Notes under the pieces: model-generated
The model's input: only the letters and a program-made list of their open reading frames with translations
The model's database searches: none
What the model was told of the DNA's origin: nothing
Position numbers and translations under genes: made by a program
From: Streptomyces marianii
GTDB lineage: Bacteria; Actinomycetota; Actinomycetes; Streptomycetales; Streptomycetaceae
Direction of reading: 5' to 3'
Assembly: GCF_005795905.1 (NCBI RefSeq)
Contig: NZ_VAWE01000001.1
Span: 1,860,001 to 1,924,000 of the forward strand
DNA: 64,000 bases
Part shown: one piece after another, positions 53,963-61,972 of the stretch
How positions within the stretch are numbered: position 1 is the first letter of the stretch
How the letters are laid out: the number at the start of each line of letters is the position of its first letter

Positions 53963-55417
53963 TCAGCGCCCTCCCGGCCGCCCTGCCGTGCCCTTCAGTC
54001 GCGCGATGTCCGAGGGCCGTACCCGGATGACGAGCAGCGCGATCAGCGCGGCGACTCCGGTGAAGACCGCGGCCAGTACGAACGCGGCACTGGCCCCGGC
54101 AGCGAGCACCTGGTCGCCCCAGGGCGGCGGCAGCTGCCCGGTGCGCTCGTGGAACAGCCGCTGCGGCGGGGTCGCCCGGGCGAGGAACTCCGGCGCCAGG
54201 CGGGCCGTCTCGTGCGCGGCCGCCACACCGAACACCGTGACCAGGACGGACAGACCGAGCGACCCGCCGAGCTGCTGGCTGGTGTTGAGCAGCCCCGAGG
54301 CCGCGCCCGACTCGTGCGGCGGGACGCGGGAGAGCGCCATGAGGGTGAGCGAGACGAACTGCAGCCCCATTCCGAAGCCGAAGAGGATCATCGGGCCGAG
54401 GATGTCGCCCCCGTACGTGGCGTGGACGTCGGCACCGGTCAGCCAGGACAGTCCGGCCGTGGCGAGCAGCGCCCCGGTCACCATGAAGGGCTTGGGCCCG
54501 AACCGGGGCAGGAGACGCGAGGCCAGGCCCGCTCCGGTCGCGATCACCGCACTGACGGGCAGGAAGGACAGACCGGTCCGCAGCGGGCTGAAGCCGAGCA
54601 CGTTCTGTACGAAGAGCGTCAGGAAGAAGAACATCCCGAACATCGCCGCGGCGAGGCTGAGCATCATCCCGTAGGTGCCCGAACGGTTGCGGTCGGCGAG
54701 CATGTGCAGCGGGGTGATCGGCTGCCTGGAACGGGTCTCCACCAGGACGAAGACCGTGAGGACCACGGCCGCGGAGGCGAAGGACGCGAGCGTGCCCCCG
54801 TCCCGCCAGCCGTCCTGGGCGGCGCGGATGAAGGCGTAGACGAGAAGCACCATGCCGAGCGTGGAGGTCAGGGCGCCGGCGATGTCGAAGTGCCCCGGGT
54901 GGCGTGCGGACTCGCGGATGCGGCGCGGGGCGGCGAGGACGATGAGCAGTCCGATGGGCACGTTGACGAAGAAGACCCAGCGCCAGTCGAGCCATTCGAC
55001 GATCACGCCGCCCGCGAGGAGCCCGATGGCACCGCCGGTCGCGGACACGGCGGCGAAGACGCCGAAAGCCCGGTTGCGGTCTGGTCCCTCCCGGAACGTC
55101 GTACTGATCAGGGCGAGCGCGGTCGGGGAGGCGACGGCACCGCCCGCGCCCTGCAGGGCGCGGGCGGCAAGCAGTTGCGGGGCGTTCTGCGCGAGGCCGC
55201 CGAGCAGTGATGCGACGACGAAGACCAGTACGCCGGTGACGAACACCCGCCGCCGGCCGAGGATGTCGCCCGTGCGTCCGCCGAGGAGCAGCAGACCGCC
55301 GAAGGCGAGCGTGTAGGCGCTCACCACCCAGGCCAGGCCCGTGGTGGAGAAGTGCAGCGATCGCTGGATGTGCGGGAGGGCGATGTTCACGATGGTGGCG
55401 TCGAGGACGACCATCAA
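53963..55417 (-). CDS. MFS efflux transporter, DHA2 (14-span) type
   Basis: The protein has the DHA2 signatures VVLDATIVNIALPHIQRSLHFS in span 1, LLLLGGRTGDILGRRRVFV in loop 2-3 and the motif C stretch ATGGAIGLLAGGVIVEWLDWRWVFFVNVP. It then continues through about 14 spans, fitting a drug/proton antiporter. The true start is probably ATG 55512 (MTTPPPTPYRT), in a neighbouring frame. One extra base in the CCCC run 55461-55464 would join it to GDGNRIALLVIASCQ, directly before the listed start. As read, only a TTG/ATG at 55417-55420 is available, which cuts into span 1. The inverted repeat 70-110 nt upstream suggests a TetR/MarR-type repressor. Confidence 0.83.
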   Translation of the reverse strand: MMVVLDATIVNIALPHIQRSLHFSTTGLAWVVSAYTLAFGGLLLLGGRTGDILGRRRVFVTGVLVFVVASLLGGLAQNAPQLLAARALQGAGGAVASPTALALISTTFREGPDRNRAFGVFAAVSATGGAIGLLAGGVIVEWLDWRWVFFVNVPIGLLIVLAAPRRIRESARHPGHFDIAGALTSTLGMVLLVYAFIRAAQDGWRDGGTLASFASAAVVLTVFVLVETRSRQPITPLHMLADRNRSGTYGMMLSLAAAMFGMFFFLTLFVQNVLGFSPLRTGLSFLPVSAVIATGAGLASRLLPRFGPKPFMVTGALLATAGLSWLTGADVHATYGGDILGPMILFGFGMGLQFVSLTLMALSRVPPHESGAASGLLNTSQQLGGSLGLSVLVTVFGVAAAHETARLAPEFLARATPPQRLFHERTGQLPPPWGDQVLAAGASAAFVLAAVFTGVAALIALLVIRVRPSDIARLKGTAGRPGGR

Positions 55418-55578
55418 CTGGCACGAGGCGATGACCAGCAGCGCGATCCTGTTTCCGTCGCCCCGGGCGGGGGCGGCGGTGTGCGGTACGGGGTGGGCGG
55501 GGGCGTGGTCATGGCGTGGCTGCCTGGTCGGACGTCGGGCATCCGTCCTTCGACCGTAAGCCCGGCCGGAGAGGTCGA

Positions 55579-55626
55579 CCAGTTGATCAGATGTGGGGCC
55601 GCGTGGAGGCTCGGTTGATCAACTGG
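55579..55626. promoter_or_regulatory. Inverted repeat upstream of the MFS gene
   Basis: CCAGTTGATCA (55579-55589) and its complement in TTGATCAACTGG (55615-55626), 25 nt apart; the right copy contains the 8-bp palindrome TTGATCAA. Likely operator for an unlinked regulator of the efflux gene. Confidence 0.5.
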
Positions 55627-55927
55627 GGCGTCCGGTATTCGAGTTCGGCGGGGCGCGCGGAGGCCGGGGCGTCCGGTACTCGGGGTCGGCGGGACGCCCC
55701 GGCGGCCGGAGTGTCCGGGACGGGGCGGGGCATCGGCGGCACCGGTTGCGGGGGAGGTGGGCGGGGCATCGGCAGCACCGTCGCGGGGGACGGGGGCGGC
55801 AACGGCTGCCGAGGCTCTGTCGCCCGGGGGCGCCGGTCCGCTCGGGCCGGGGTGCCGGTCCGCGTTTGGGGTGCCGGTTCCCGGTCGGGGTCCCGGGACG
55901 CCGGAATATACGGTGGTGGTCCCTCCG
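55627..55927. other. Low-complexity spacer between efflux gene and GntR gene
   Basis: About 300 nt of repeated GGCGTCCGG / GGGGTCGGCG-type words. Open frames on both strands reflect composition only; no gene is supported. Confidence 0.5.
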
Positions 55928-56641
55928 TCAGCGGGCGCCGAGGGTGCGCTTGGTGCGCGGCTGCTCCACCGGTTCCTTCCCGGCCTGCGCCCAGAGGGAG
56001 CGGACGTGGCCGAGATGGCGGGCCATGCACTCCTCGGCGGCGAGTTCGTCACCGGCGAGCATGAGGTCGAGCAGTTCGTGGTGCTCCTCTGCGGAGGCGA
56101 CCAGCAGGCCGAGTTCGTCGAGCCGTGTCAGCCCGTAGAGCCGTGAGCGCTTGCGCAGGTCGCCGACGGTCTCGACGAGACGGTCGTTGCCGGCCAGGGA
56201 GAGCAGGCCGAGGTGGAAACGGCGGTCGGCGTCGAGGTAGCCGATCAGATTGTGGTTGCCCGCGTGCTCCACGATCTCCTCGGCAACCGGGCGCAGTGCC
56301 TCGAGCTGGGCCTCAGTGGCGATCTGCGTGACCCGGCCGATGGTCGGCACCTCGATCAGGGCGCGGAGTTCGCTGTACTGGTCGAGGTCGCGCTCGCTGA
56401 CCTCGGTGACGCGGAAGCCCTTGTTGCGCACGGGTTCGACCAGTCCCTCGCGGGCGAGGTCCAGCATGGCCTCGCGGACCGGTGTGGCGGAGATCCCGAA
56501 GTCCGCAGCGAGTCCGGGCGCGGAGTACACATGGCCGGGGCGGAGTTCACCGGCGACCAGCGCGGCCCGCAGGGCGTGGGCGACCTGGTCGCGCAGCCGC
56601 TCCTGAGCGGTGATCAGGCCGATCTGCTTCAGGTCCCCCAT
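55928..56641 (-). CDS. GntR-family regulator, FadR/FCD type, of hydroxyproline genes
   Basis: The 237-residue protein has an N-terminal GntR winged helix (QVAHALRAALVAGELRPGHVYSAPGLAADFGISATPVREAMLDLAREGLVEPVRNKGFRV). The C-terminal FCD all-helical domain carries the metal-binding Asp/His residues (DADRRFHLGLLSLAGN ... SAEEHHELLDLMLAGD ... MARHLGHVR). ATG 56641 follows GGAGGA. Its upstream region carries the same TGACAT-type motif as two catabolic operons nearby, suggesting autoregulation and control of the whole locus. The effector is probably hydroxyproline or an intermediate. Confidence 0.87.
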   Translation of the reverse strand: MGDLKQIGLITAQERLRDQVAHALRAALVAGELRPGHVYSAPGLAADFGISATPVREAMLDLAREGLVEPVRNKGFRVTEVSERDLDQYSELRALIEVPTIGRVTQIATEAQLEALRPVAEEIVEHAGNHNLIGYLDADRRFHLGLLSLAGNDRLVETVGDLRKRSRLYGLTRLDELGLLVASAEEHHELLDLMLAGDELAAEECMARHLGHVRSLWAQAGKEPVEQPRTKRTLGAR

Positions 56642-56673
56642 AACGCTTCCTCCGAGAATCCAGTGGAGGGCAA

Positions 56674-56688
56674 GCGTACAATGTCACC
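56674..56688 (-). promoter_or_regulatory. Shared hyp-locus motif, copy 1 (before the GntR gene)
   Basis: Minus-strand GGTGACATTGTACGC, 33 nt upstream of the GntR start. It shares GTGACATNNTAC with the copies at 59.7 and 63.1 kb. Confidence 0.55.
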
Positions 56689-56763
56689 TTTCCCCGCCCC
56701 CTTCGGTCGTGGCCGCGCTGTGGACTGCGGCGGCCACGGCAAGATCCTCCCAGGCTCGCCCCG

Positions 56764-56975
56764 TCGAGAAGCAGGTAGCCGCCGGTGATGCGCGGCAGCC
56801 CGCGGGCGGGGTCGGCCGGTACGGTGCCCGCGATCTTCACCCCCGCGAGGCCGCCTGCGGCGGCCGACATGAGCGCCAACTGTCCCGATGGCAACCCCAG
56901 TTGGGTGCGGTGCGGGCCCTCCTCCGGGTCGAGGCCACCGAGGAGTGCGGCCTCGACCGCGTCGGCGGTGGTTCC
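56764..56975 (-). pseudogene. Ornithine-cyclodeaminase-family fragment
   Basis: About 70 codons read TADAVEAALLGGLDPEEGPHR, LPSGQLALMSAAAGGLAGVKI and PADPARGLPRITGGYLLLDG. This is the N-terminal third of the mu-crystallin/ornithine cyclodeaminase family. The NAD-binding domain is missing and the frame runs off into unrelated sequence. Family members occur in hydroxyproline loci as pyrroline-carboxylate reductases, so this is a decayed member of the pathway. Confidence 0.65.
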
Positions 56976-57206
56976 GTGGCACCACGAAGCCGCCGTACAT
57001 CCCCGCGTGGCCCCGGGGTTCCTGGACGAGGAGCCGGCGGATGTCGTCGGCGGGGCCGGGACGGGGAGCCGTGGCGGCTCCTCCGGACCGATGACGTGGG
57101 CGCCGCGCTCGGCGACGGTGCCGCCGGGAACCGGGGGCAGTCCTCCGGCCACGATGCGGAAGGGATTACCGGCCGTGTGGTGGTCGGTGGTGCGGACGGT
57201 CGTCAA
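56976..57206 (-). pseudogene. Proline-racemase-family N-terminal fragment
   Basis: Starting with TTG 57206, VRTTDHHTAGNPFRIVAGGLPPVPG is the typical start of a proline racemase/hydroxyproline epimerase. After a frameshift the continuation DIRRLLVQEPRGHAGMYGGFVVPR appears in another frame; then the fragment joins the cyclodeaminase remnant. Both catalytic cysteines are absent. Between it and the intact epimerase, 57207-57407 carries a GTG-started, Pro/Ala-rich frame (APAPTDAPAPTDA) of unknown nature. Confidence 0.7.
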
Positions 57207-57407
57207 CGGCCTGGCGCCGGTCGGGCCCTGGGGTGCCGGCGCCGGGGGGTTCGTTCCGGTTCCGGCCGGTGCGGCCGGGACGGCCCGCGGAGCCGGGGAC
57301 GCCGGCGCGCTCTTGGCCGGCGGCGCGGCGGGCGAGGCCGGCGTCGGTTGGGGCCGGCGCGTCGGTTGGGGCCGGCGCGTTGGGTGAGGTGGGTGAGGAC
57401 GGCGCGG

Positions 57408-58409
57408 TCACAGGAGGAAGCCTCCGGGGAACGGGTCGGACGGATCGAGCAAGTACTGGGCGGTACCGGTGATCCAGGCCCGGCCCGTGACGGTGGGGAT
57501 CACTGCGGGCAGTCCGCCGACGGTGGTCTCCCCGACGAGACGGCCGGTGAACTCGGTACCGATGAAGGACTCGTTGACGAAGTCCCGGCCGAGCGGCAGT
57601 TCGCCGCGGGCGTGCAGTTGCGCCATGCGGGCACTGGTGCCGGTGCCGCACGGGGAGCGGTCGAACCAGCCCGGGTGGATCGCCATGGCGTGCCGGGAGC
57701 GTGCGGCGTCCGAGCCGGGTGCGGTGAGGTAGACGTGCTTGACGCCGGCGATGCCGGGGTCCTCGGGGTGGACGGGCCCGGCGGTGGTGTTGACGGCCTC
57801 CATCACGGCGAGGCCGGCGGCGAGGAGGTCGTCCTTGCGGTCTCGGTCGAAGGGCAGCCCGAGGGCGTCGAGGGAGACGAAGGCGTATAGGTTGCCGCCG
57901 TATGCCATGTCATAGGTGACGGTGCCGTACCCGGGGACGTCGGCCTTGAGGTCGGTTCCGAGGCAGAACGAGGGCACGTTGGTGAGCGTGACGGAGCGCG
58001 CCTCGCCGTTCTCGACACGGACGTCGGCGGAGACGAGCCCCGCGGGGGTGTCGAGACGGACGGTGGTGACCGGTTCGGTGACGGGCACCATGCCGGTCTC
58101 GACGAGGACGGTGGCGACGCCGATGGTTGCGTGGCCGCACATGGGCAGCAGTCCGGACACCTCCACGAACAGCACGCCGTGGTCGGCGTCGGGCCGGGTG
58201 GGCGGCTGCAGGATCGCGCCGCTCATGGCGGAGTGGCCGCGCGGCTCGTACATCAGCAGGGTGCGGATGTGGTCGAGGTGATCGGCGAAGTGCAGCCGGC
58301 GCTCGGCCATGGTCGCGCCGGGGACGACGCCGACCCCTCCCGTGATGACGCGGGTCGGCATCCCTTCGGTGTGCGAGTCGACGGCGTGGTAGACGTGGCG
58401 GGTGCGCAT
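57408..58409 (-). CDS. 4-hydroxyproline 2-epimerase (proline racemase family)
   Basis: The 333-residue protein has both catalytic cysteines, in LLPMCGHATIGVATVL and DRSPCGTGTSARMAQL. This marks a racemase/epimerase and not the trans-3-hydroxyproline dehydratase, which has threonine at the second site. It converts trans-4-hydroxy-L-proline to cis-4-hydroxy-D-proline, the entry step of the pathway. ATG 58409 follows AAGGGG. The neighbouring deaminase and D-hydroxyproline dehydrogenase genes support the substrate. It lies just downstream of the repeat-rich element at 58.5 kb, so it must have a promoter within or beyond that element. Confidence 0.9.
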   Translation of the reverse strand: MRTRHVYHAVDSHTEGMPTRVITGGVGVVPGATMAERRLHFADHLDHIRTLLMYEPRGHSAMSGAILQPPTRPDADHGVLFVEVSGLLPMCGHATIGVATVLVETGMVPVTEPVTTVRLDTPAGLVSADVRVENGEARSVTLTNVPSFCLGTDLKADVPGYGTVTYDMAYGGNLYAFVSLDALGLPFDRDRKDDLLAAGLAVMEAVNTTAGPVHPEDPGIAGVKHVYLTAPGSDAARSRHAMAIHPGWFDRSPCGTGTSARMAQLHARGELPLGRDFVNESFIGTEFTGRLVGETTVGGLPAVIPTVTGRAWITGTAQYLLDPSDPFPGGFLL

Positions 58410-58491
58410 GGGTGGTGTCCCCTTCGCGTGTTGCGCGTTCTCGTGTTCCCGGTCTCGTGTTCCCGGTCTCGTGCCGTGCGGTCGGTTCCGG

Positions 58492-58826
58492 CTAGGGCGT
58501 GTTTGCAGGGCGGGGTCTGCGACGTCTGGTGCACGGGGTCTCCCCCAGCCCTCCATCCGAGGGGGTGGGATCTCCCCCAGCCCTCCGGCCGAGGGGGTGG
58601 GATCTCCCCAGGCCCTCCGGCCGAGGGGAAGATCGCAAGGCGGAGGATCACCCTCGTACCGGACGTACTCGGATGTCTCCGACAACGCAGCGAGCGTGCG
58701 TGCCAGGCGTCGCGGGCCAGGAGGGACTTTCGCCACACGCCCTCGGGCTGCGCCGACGACCGACAACGCCGCGAGGGTGCGTGCCAGAGGCCCCCGCCCA
58801 GACGGGACTTTCGCCACACGCCCTAG
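58492..58826. mobile_element. 335-bp MITE-like element with nested repeats
   Basis: The ends are exact 11-bp inverted repeats CTAGGGCGTGT / ACACGCCCTAG. Inside are three tandem ~32-bp units (CTCCCCCAGCCCTCCGGCCGAGGGGG type, 58540-58626). Two copies of a block then run from GACAACGC to GGGACTTTCGCCACACGCCCT (58680-58742 and 58763-58825). No protein is encoded. It separates the epimerase from the deaminase gene, and its right end contains the stop codon of the latter. Confidence 0.65.
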
Positions 58827-59728
58827 TGGTGGCCTTCCGCGAGGACCTTCTCAGTCGCGGCGCGGACGGCGGTCTGCTGCTCGCCGGTCAGGGGGGAGCG
58901 GGGCGGGCGGGTCGGACCGCCGGGGCGCCCGGCAAGATCCATGGAGAGTTTGATGGCCTGGACGAACTCGGTCCGGGAGTCCCAGCGCAGCAGAGCGTGC
59001 AGGGACCTGTAGAGCGGTAGCGCAGTGTCGAGGTCGCGGGCGACGGCGGCGTGGTAGAGGGTGGCGCAGGCGGTGGGGAGGGCGTTGGGGTATCCGGCGA
59101 TCCAGCCGACGGCACCGGCCAGGGCGAGTTCGAGCAGGACGTCGTCGGCGCCGATCAGCAGGTCGAGGCCCGGGGCGAGTTCGGCGATCTCGTAGGCGCG
59201 GCGGACGTCGCCGCTGAACTCCTTGACGGCGACGATGCTCTGTTCGCCGTGCAGCCTGGCGAGCAGGTCGGGGGTGAGGTCGGTGCGGGTGTCGTGGGGG
59301 TTGTTGTAGGCGACGACGGGCAGACCGGACCGGGCGGCCTCGGCGTAGTGGGCGGCGACGGTGTCCGGGTCGGCGCGGTAGGCGTTGGGGGGCAGCAGGA
59401 GGACGGACCCGGCGCCGGCGTCGGCGGCCTGGTCGGCCCAGCGGCGGGCTTCGGCGCAGCCGTACGCCGAGACGCCGGGCATCACACGGCTCCCGTCGCC
59501 CGCCGCCTCGACAGCGGTACGCACGACACGGGCGCGTTCGTCGTCGGTGAGCGTCTGGTACTCGCCGAGGGAGCCGTTGGGGACGACGCCGTCGCAGCCG
59601 TTCTCGACGAGCCAGGCGACATGGGCGGCGTAGGCGTCGTAGTCGACGGAGAGGTCGTCGCGGAGGGGCAGGGCGGTGGCGACCATGATGCCGTGCCAGG
59701 GACGTGTGCGGCGGGGTGCGGATGCCAT
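58823..59728 (-). CDS. DapA-family deaminase/aldolase, probable pyrroline-4-hydroxy-2-carboxylate deaminase
   Basis: The 301-residue TIM barrel has the Schiff-base lysine in SIVAVKEFSGD, the tyrosine in LPVVAYNNPHDT and the GSLGEYQTLTDDER phosphate-loop-like region of the DHDPS/NAL superfamily. In hydroxyproline loci this family member deaminates 1-pyrroline-4-hydroxy-2-carboxylate to alpha-ketoglutarate semialdehyde, which fits the neighbours. Sequence alone cannot exclude another DapA-type activity. ATG 59728 follows AGGAGT. The next enzyme, the semialdehyde dehydrogenase, is not in the window. Confidence 0.82.
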   Translation of the reverse strand: MASAPRRTRPWHGIMVATALPLRDDLSVDYDAYAAHVAWLVENGCDGVVPNGSLGEYQTLTDDERARVVRTAVEAAGDGSRVMPGVSAYGCAEARRWADQAADAGAGSVLLLPPNAYRADPDTVAAHYAEAARSGLPVVAYNNPHDTRTDLTPDLLARLHGEQSIVAVKEFSGDVRRAYEIAELAPGLDLLIGADDVLLELALAGAVGWIAGYPNALPTACATLYHAAVARDLDTALPLYRSLHALLRWDSRTEFVQAIKLSMDLAGRPGGPTRPPRSPLTGEQQTAVRAATEKVLAEGHH

Positions 59729-59747
59729 GGCGACTCCTAGTGTGAGG

Positions 59748-59762
59748 TGTGACATTTTACTG
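59748..59762 (+). promoter_or_regulatory. Shared hyp-locus motif, copy 2 (before the deaminase gene)
   Basis: TGTGACATTTTACTG, 20 nt upstream of the leftward deaminase start, near-identical to copy 3 in the opposite orientation. The rest of the spacer up to 60060 (about 300 nt) shows nothing else. Confidence 0.6.
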
Positions 59763-60060
59763 ATCGGTGCCCCGACGCCACAAGAGGAGCTGCGGTGCGA
59801 CGGTGAACTTCTGACGTGTCGTCGGGTGACGGATTCCTGTCCGGTGCCGCCCGCCGGCGGTTGGTCGGCTGATGGTCCTCGGGCCCGTCGGCTTCCGGTC
59901 CGTCGGCCCGCGGCCGTCCATCGCCGACCGGCCATCGCGGGCCGTCGGTTCCCACGTGGGCGACAACCGGGCACCTCGGCCGGCCCTGTCGCCGACCGGG
60001 GCGGACCCGGTGGACGGTGCCGGTCCCGCCTGAGCGCAGTCCCGGGTGCCGTTCCCCGGG

Positions 60061-61677
60061 TCAGCGGTCCTCCGGGGCGGGCGGGCCGGATCGGTCCGGT
60101 GGCTGGGCCGGGGCGGGCGGACCGTCCCCGGGCAGGCCGGCGAGGTGTCCGAGCGGTACGGGGCAGGACAGGGGCCTGCGGTCCGGTGCCGGGGCCCCGC
60201 CGGCCAGCCGGGCGACCGCGGGGCCGCACATACGGCCCTGGCACCAGCCCATTCCGGCGCGGGTGAGCAGTTTGACCGTGCGGGTGTCATGCGCGCCGAG
60301 TTCGCCGGCCGCCTGCCTGATCGCCCCGGCCGTGACCTCTTCGCACCGGCACACCTGGGTGTCGTCGTCGAGCCATGCGGTCCAGCCCTCGCCAGGCCGG
60401 TGCACGGCGGCCATCGTGTCGGCGAAGGCCCGCAGGCGGTCCCGGCGTCCGCGCAGGACCGCCGCTCGCGGTGGCAGCGGGATGCCGCGCAGGGCGCAGG
60501 CGACGGAGCGGGCGGCCAGTTCGCCTTCGGCCAGGGCGGGTTCGGCGCCACCGATCCCGCCGGTCTCCCCCGCCGCCCAGACGCCCGCCACGGAGGTGCG
60601 CTGTTCGTCGTCGAGGGCGAGAGCGGGGGTGCCGTCGGCCGCGTGGCGGGTGGCGCAGCCGAGTCCGGTGGCGAGTTCGAGCTGGGGAACGAGTCCGTGG
60701 CCGGTGGCGAGGGCATCGCAGGGGATGCGGCGGGCGCTGCCCGGCACGGGCCGCCAGTCCCGGTCGAGCCGTTCGACCGTCACTTCCTCGATCCGGCCGG
60801 TGCCGTGGGCGGCGGTGACCGCGTGGCGGGTGAGGACCCGTACGCCGTGCCGGAGAAGCGTGGCGCCGTGTGCGGCGCCTTCGGCGAGTTTGCCGGGGTT
60901 GCGCAACAGGGCGGCCGGCCGGCGTGCGTAGGCGGGGTATGCGGCGGCCTCGACGACCGCGGGCACGGTGGCACCGGCGGACGAGAGGGCGGTGGCGACG
61001 GCGAGCAGCAGTGGGCCGCTGCCGGCGACGACGGTCCGGCGGCCGGGGAGGACGAGTCCGGACTTGAGCATGGCCTGGGCCCCGCCGGCGCCGACGACGC
61101 CGGGAAGGGTCCAGCCGGGGAAGGGCAGTTGGTGCTCGTGGGCTCCGGTGGCGAGGAGGACGGTGCGGGCCCGGACGGTGACGGGTCTTTCGTCGCCGTG
61201 GCCGCCGGCGTCCTGGTCGCCGTCCTCCGGGACCCGGCCCGCGCCGGCGCCCTCGACGGTGGCGGTGTGCAGTCGCCAGACCGGGGCCTGGGCCGGGGCT
61301 GCGACCGGAGCCTGGGAGGACTCCCCTGTTTCCGTGGGCTGTTCGGGCAGGACGCTCCACACGTGGTGGCCGGGCAGGTACCGCAGACGGCCGGTGGCGG
61401 AGTGGGCGCCCAGCCGGCGTTCGAGGCGGGCGAAGGTCTGCCAGTGGTGATGCAGGGCCTGGGGCCGGGCGGCGCGGAGGCCGGGTGCGGGGTGGCGGTA
61501 GTACTGGCCGCCGGGGTGTTCGGCCGCGTCGAGGAGCGTCACGCGCAGTCCGAGTCCGGCGGCGGTGACGGCGGCGGCGAGTCCTGCGGGGCCGGCGCCG
61601 ACGACGGCGAGGTCGCAGGGCGTGACACCGCGGGCGGCGCCGGGGGGTGTGCCGGGTTCAGACGGCGAGGTCGTCAT
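60061..61677 (-). CDS. D-hydroxyproline dehydrogenase, NAD/FAD-binding subunit (HcnB-like)
   Basis: The 538-residue flavoprotein starts with the dinucleotide motif DLAVVGAGPAGLAAAVTAAG and has a second one, RRTVVAGSGPLLLAVATALSSAG. A C-terminal BFD-like iron-sulfur segment carries the cysteines C-R-C-EE and GMGWCQGRMCGP. This is the alpha-subunit plan of heterotrimeric D-amino-acid/hydrogen-cyanide-synthase-like dehydrogenases. With the ferredoxin-like and DadA-like subunits encoded just upstream it should oxidise cis-4-hydroxy-D-proline to the pyrroline. ATG 61677 lies inside the end of the ferredoxin-like gene (20-nt overlap), so the three are coupled. Confidence 0.85.
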   Translation of the reverse strand: MTTSPSEPGTPPGAARGVTPCDLAVVGAGPAGLAAAVTAAGLGLRVTLLDAAEHPGGQYYRHPAPGLRAARPQALHHHWQTFARLERRLGAHSATGRLRYLPGHHVWSVLPEQPTETGESSQAPVAAPAQAPVWRLHTATVEGAGAGRVPEDGDQDAGGHGDERPVTVRARTVLLATGAHEHQLPFPGWTLPGVVGAGGAQAMLKSGLVLPGRRTVVAGSGPLLLAVATALSSAGATVPAVVEAAAYPAYARRPAALLRNPGKLAEGAAHGATLLRHGVRVLTRHAVTAAHGTGRIEEVTVERLDRDWRPVPGSARRIPCDALATGHGLVPQLELATGLGCATRHAADGTPALALDDEQRTSVAGVWAAGETGGIGGAEPALAEGELAARSVACALRGIPLPPRAAVLRGRRDRLRAFADTMAAVHRPGEGWTAWLDDDTQVCRCEEVTAGAIRQAAGELGAHDTRTVKLLTRAGMGWCQGRMCGPAVARLAGGAPAPDRRPLSCPVPLGHLAGLPGDGPPAPAQPPDRSGPPAPEDR

Positions 61678-61972
61678 GGCCGGTTCCCTTCTGCGTGGTG
61701 ATCACGTCGCCCGGGCGGGCGGGGACGAGACAGGCGCGGCGGTTGGGGCGGCCGTTGACGGTGGCGAGGCAGTCGAAGCAGGTGCCGATCCCGCAGAAGG
61801 CGCCTCTGGGTGAGCCGCCGTAGCGGGTGGTGCGCCAGGAGAGGATCCCGGCGGCCCACAGGGCCGCGGCGATGCTCTGTCCGGGCCGGGCGGGGACGGG
61901 GAGCCCGTCGAAGCTGATCTCGTACGGAGGGCCGGGTTCTGCGCGGACGAGCCGGGCCGGGGTGGTGGTCAC
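61658..61972 (-). CDS. D-hydroxyproline dehydrogenase, (2Fe-2S) subunit (HcnA-like)
   Basis: The 104-residue protein carries the ferredoxin-like cysteines in RGAFCGIGTCFDCLATVNG and RRACLV, with the family start ISFDGLPVPARPGQSIAAALWAAG. It transfers electrons between the two flavin subunits. GTG 61972 overlaps the stop of the upstream gene as GTGA. Confidence 0.87.
   Translation of the reverse strand: MTTTPARLVRAEPGPPYEISFDGLPVPARPGQSIAAALWAAGILSWRTTRYGGSPRGAFCGIGTCFDCLATVNGRPNRRACLVPARPGDVITTQKGTGHDDLAV

Noticed and set aside
58253..58953. Overlapping frames on both strands in the 58.5-kb element
   Set aside because: They translate tandem palindromic repeats and end at random; the structure is explained as a non-coding MITE-like element.
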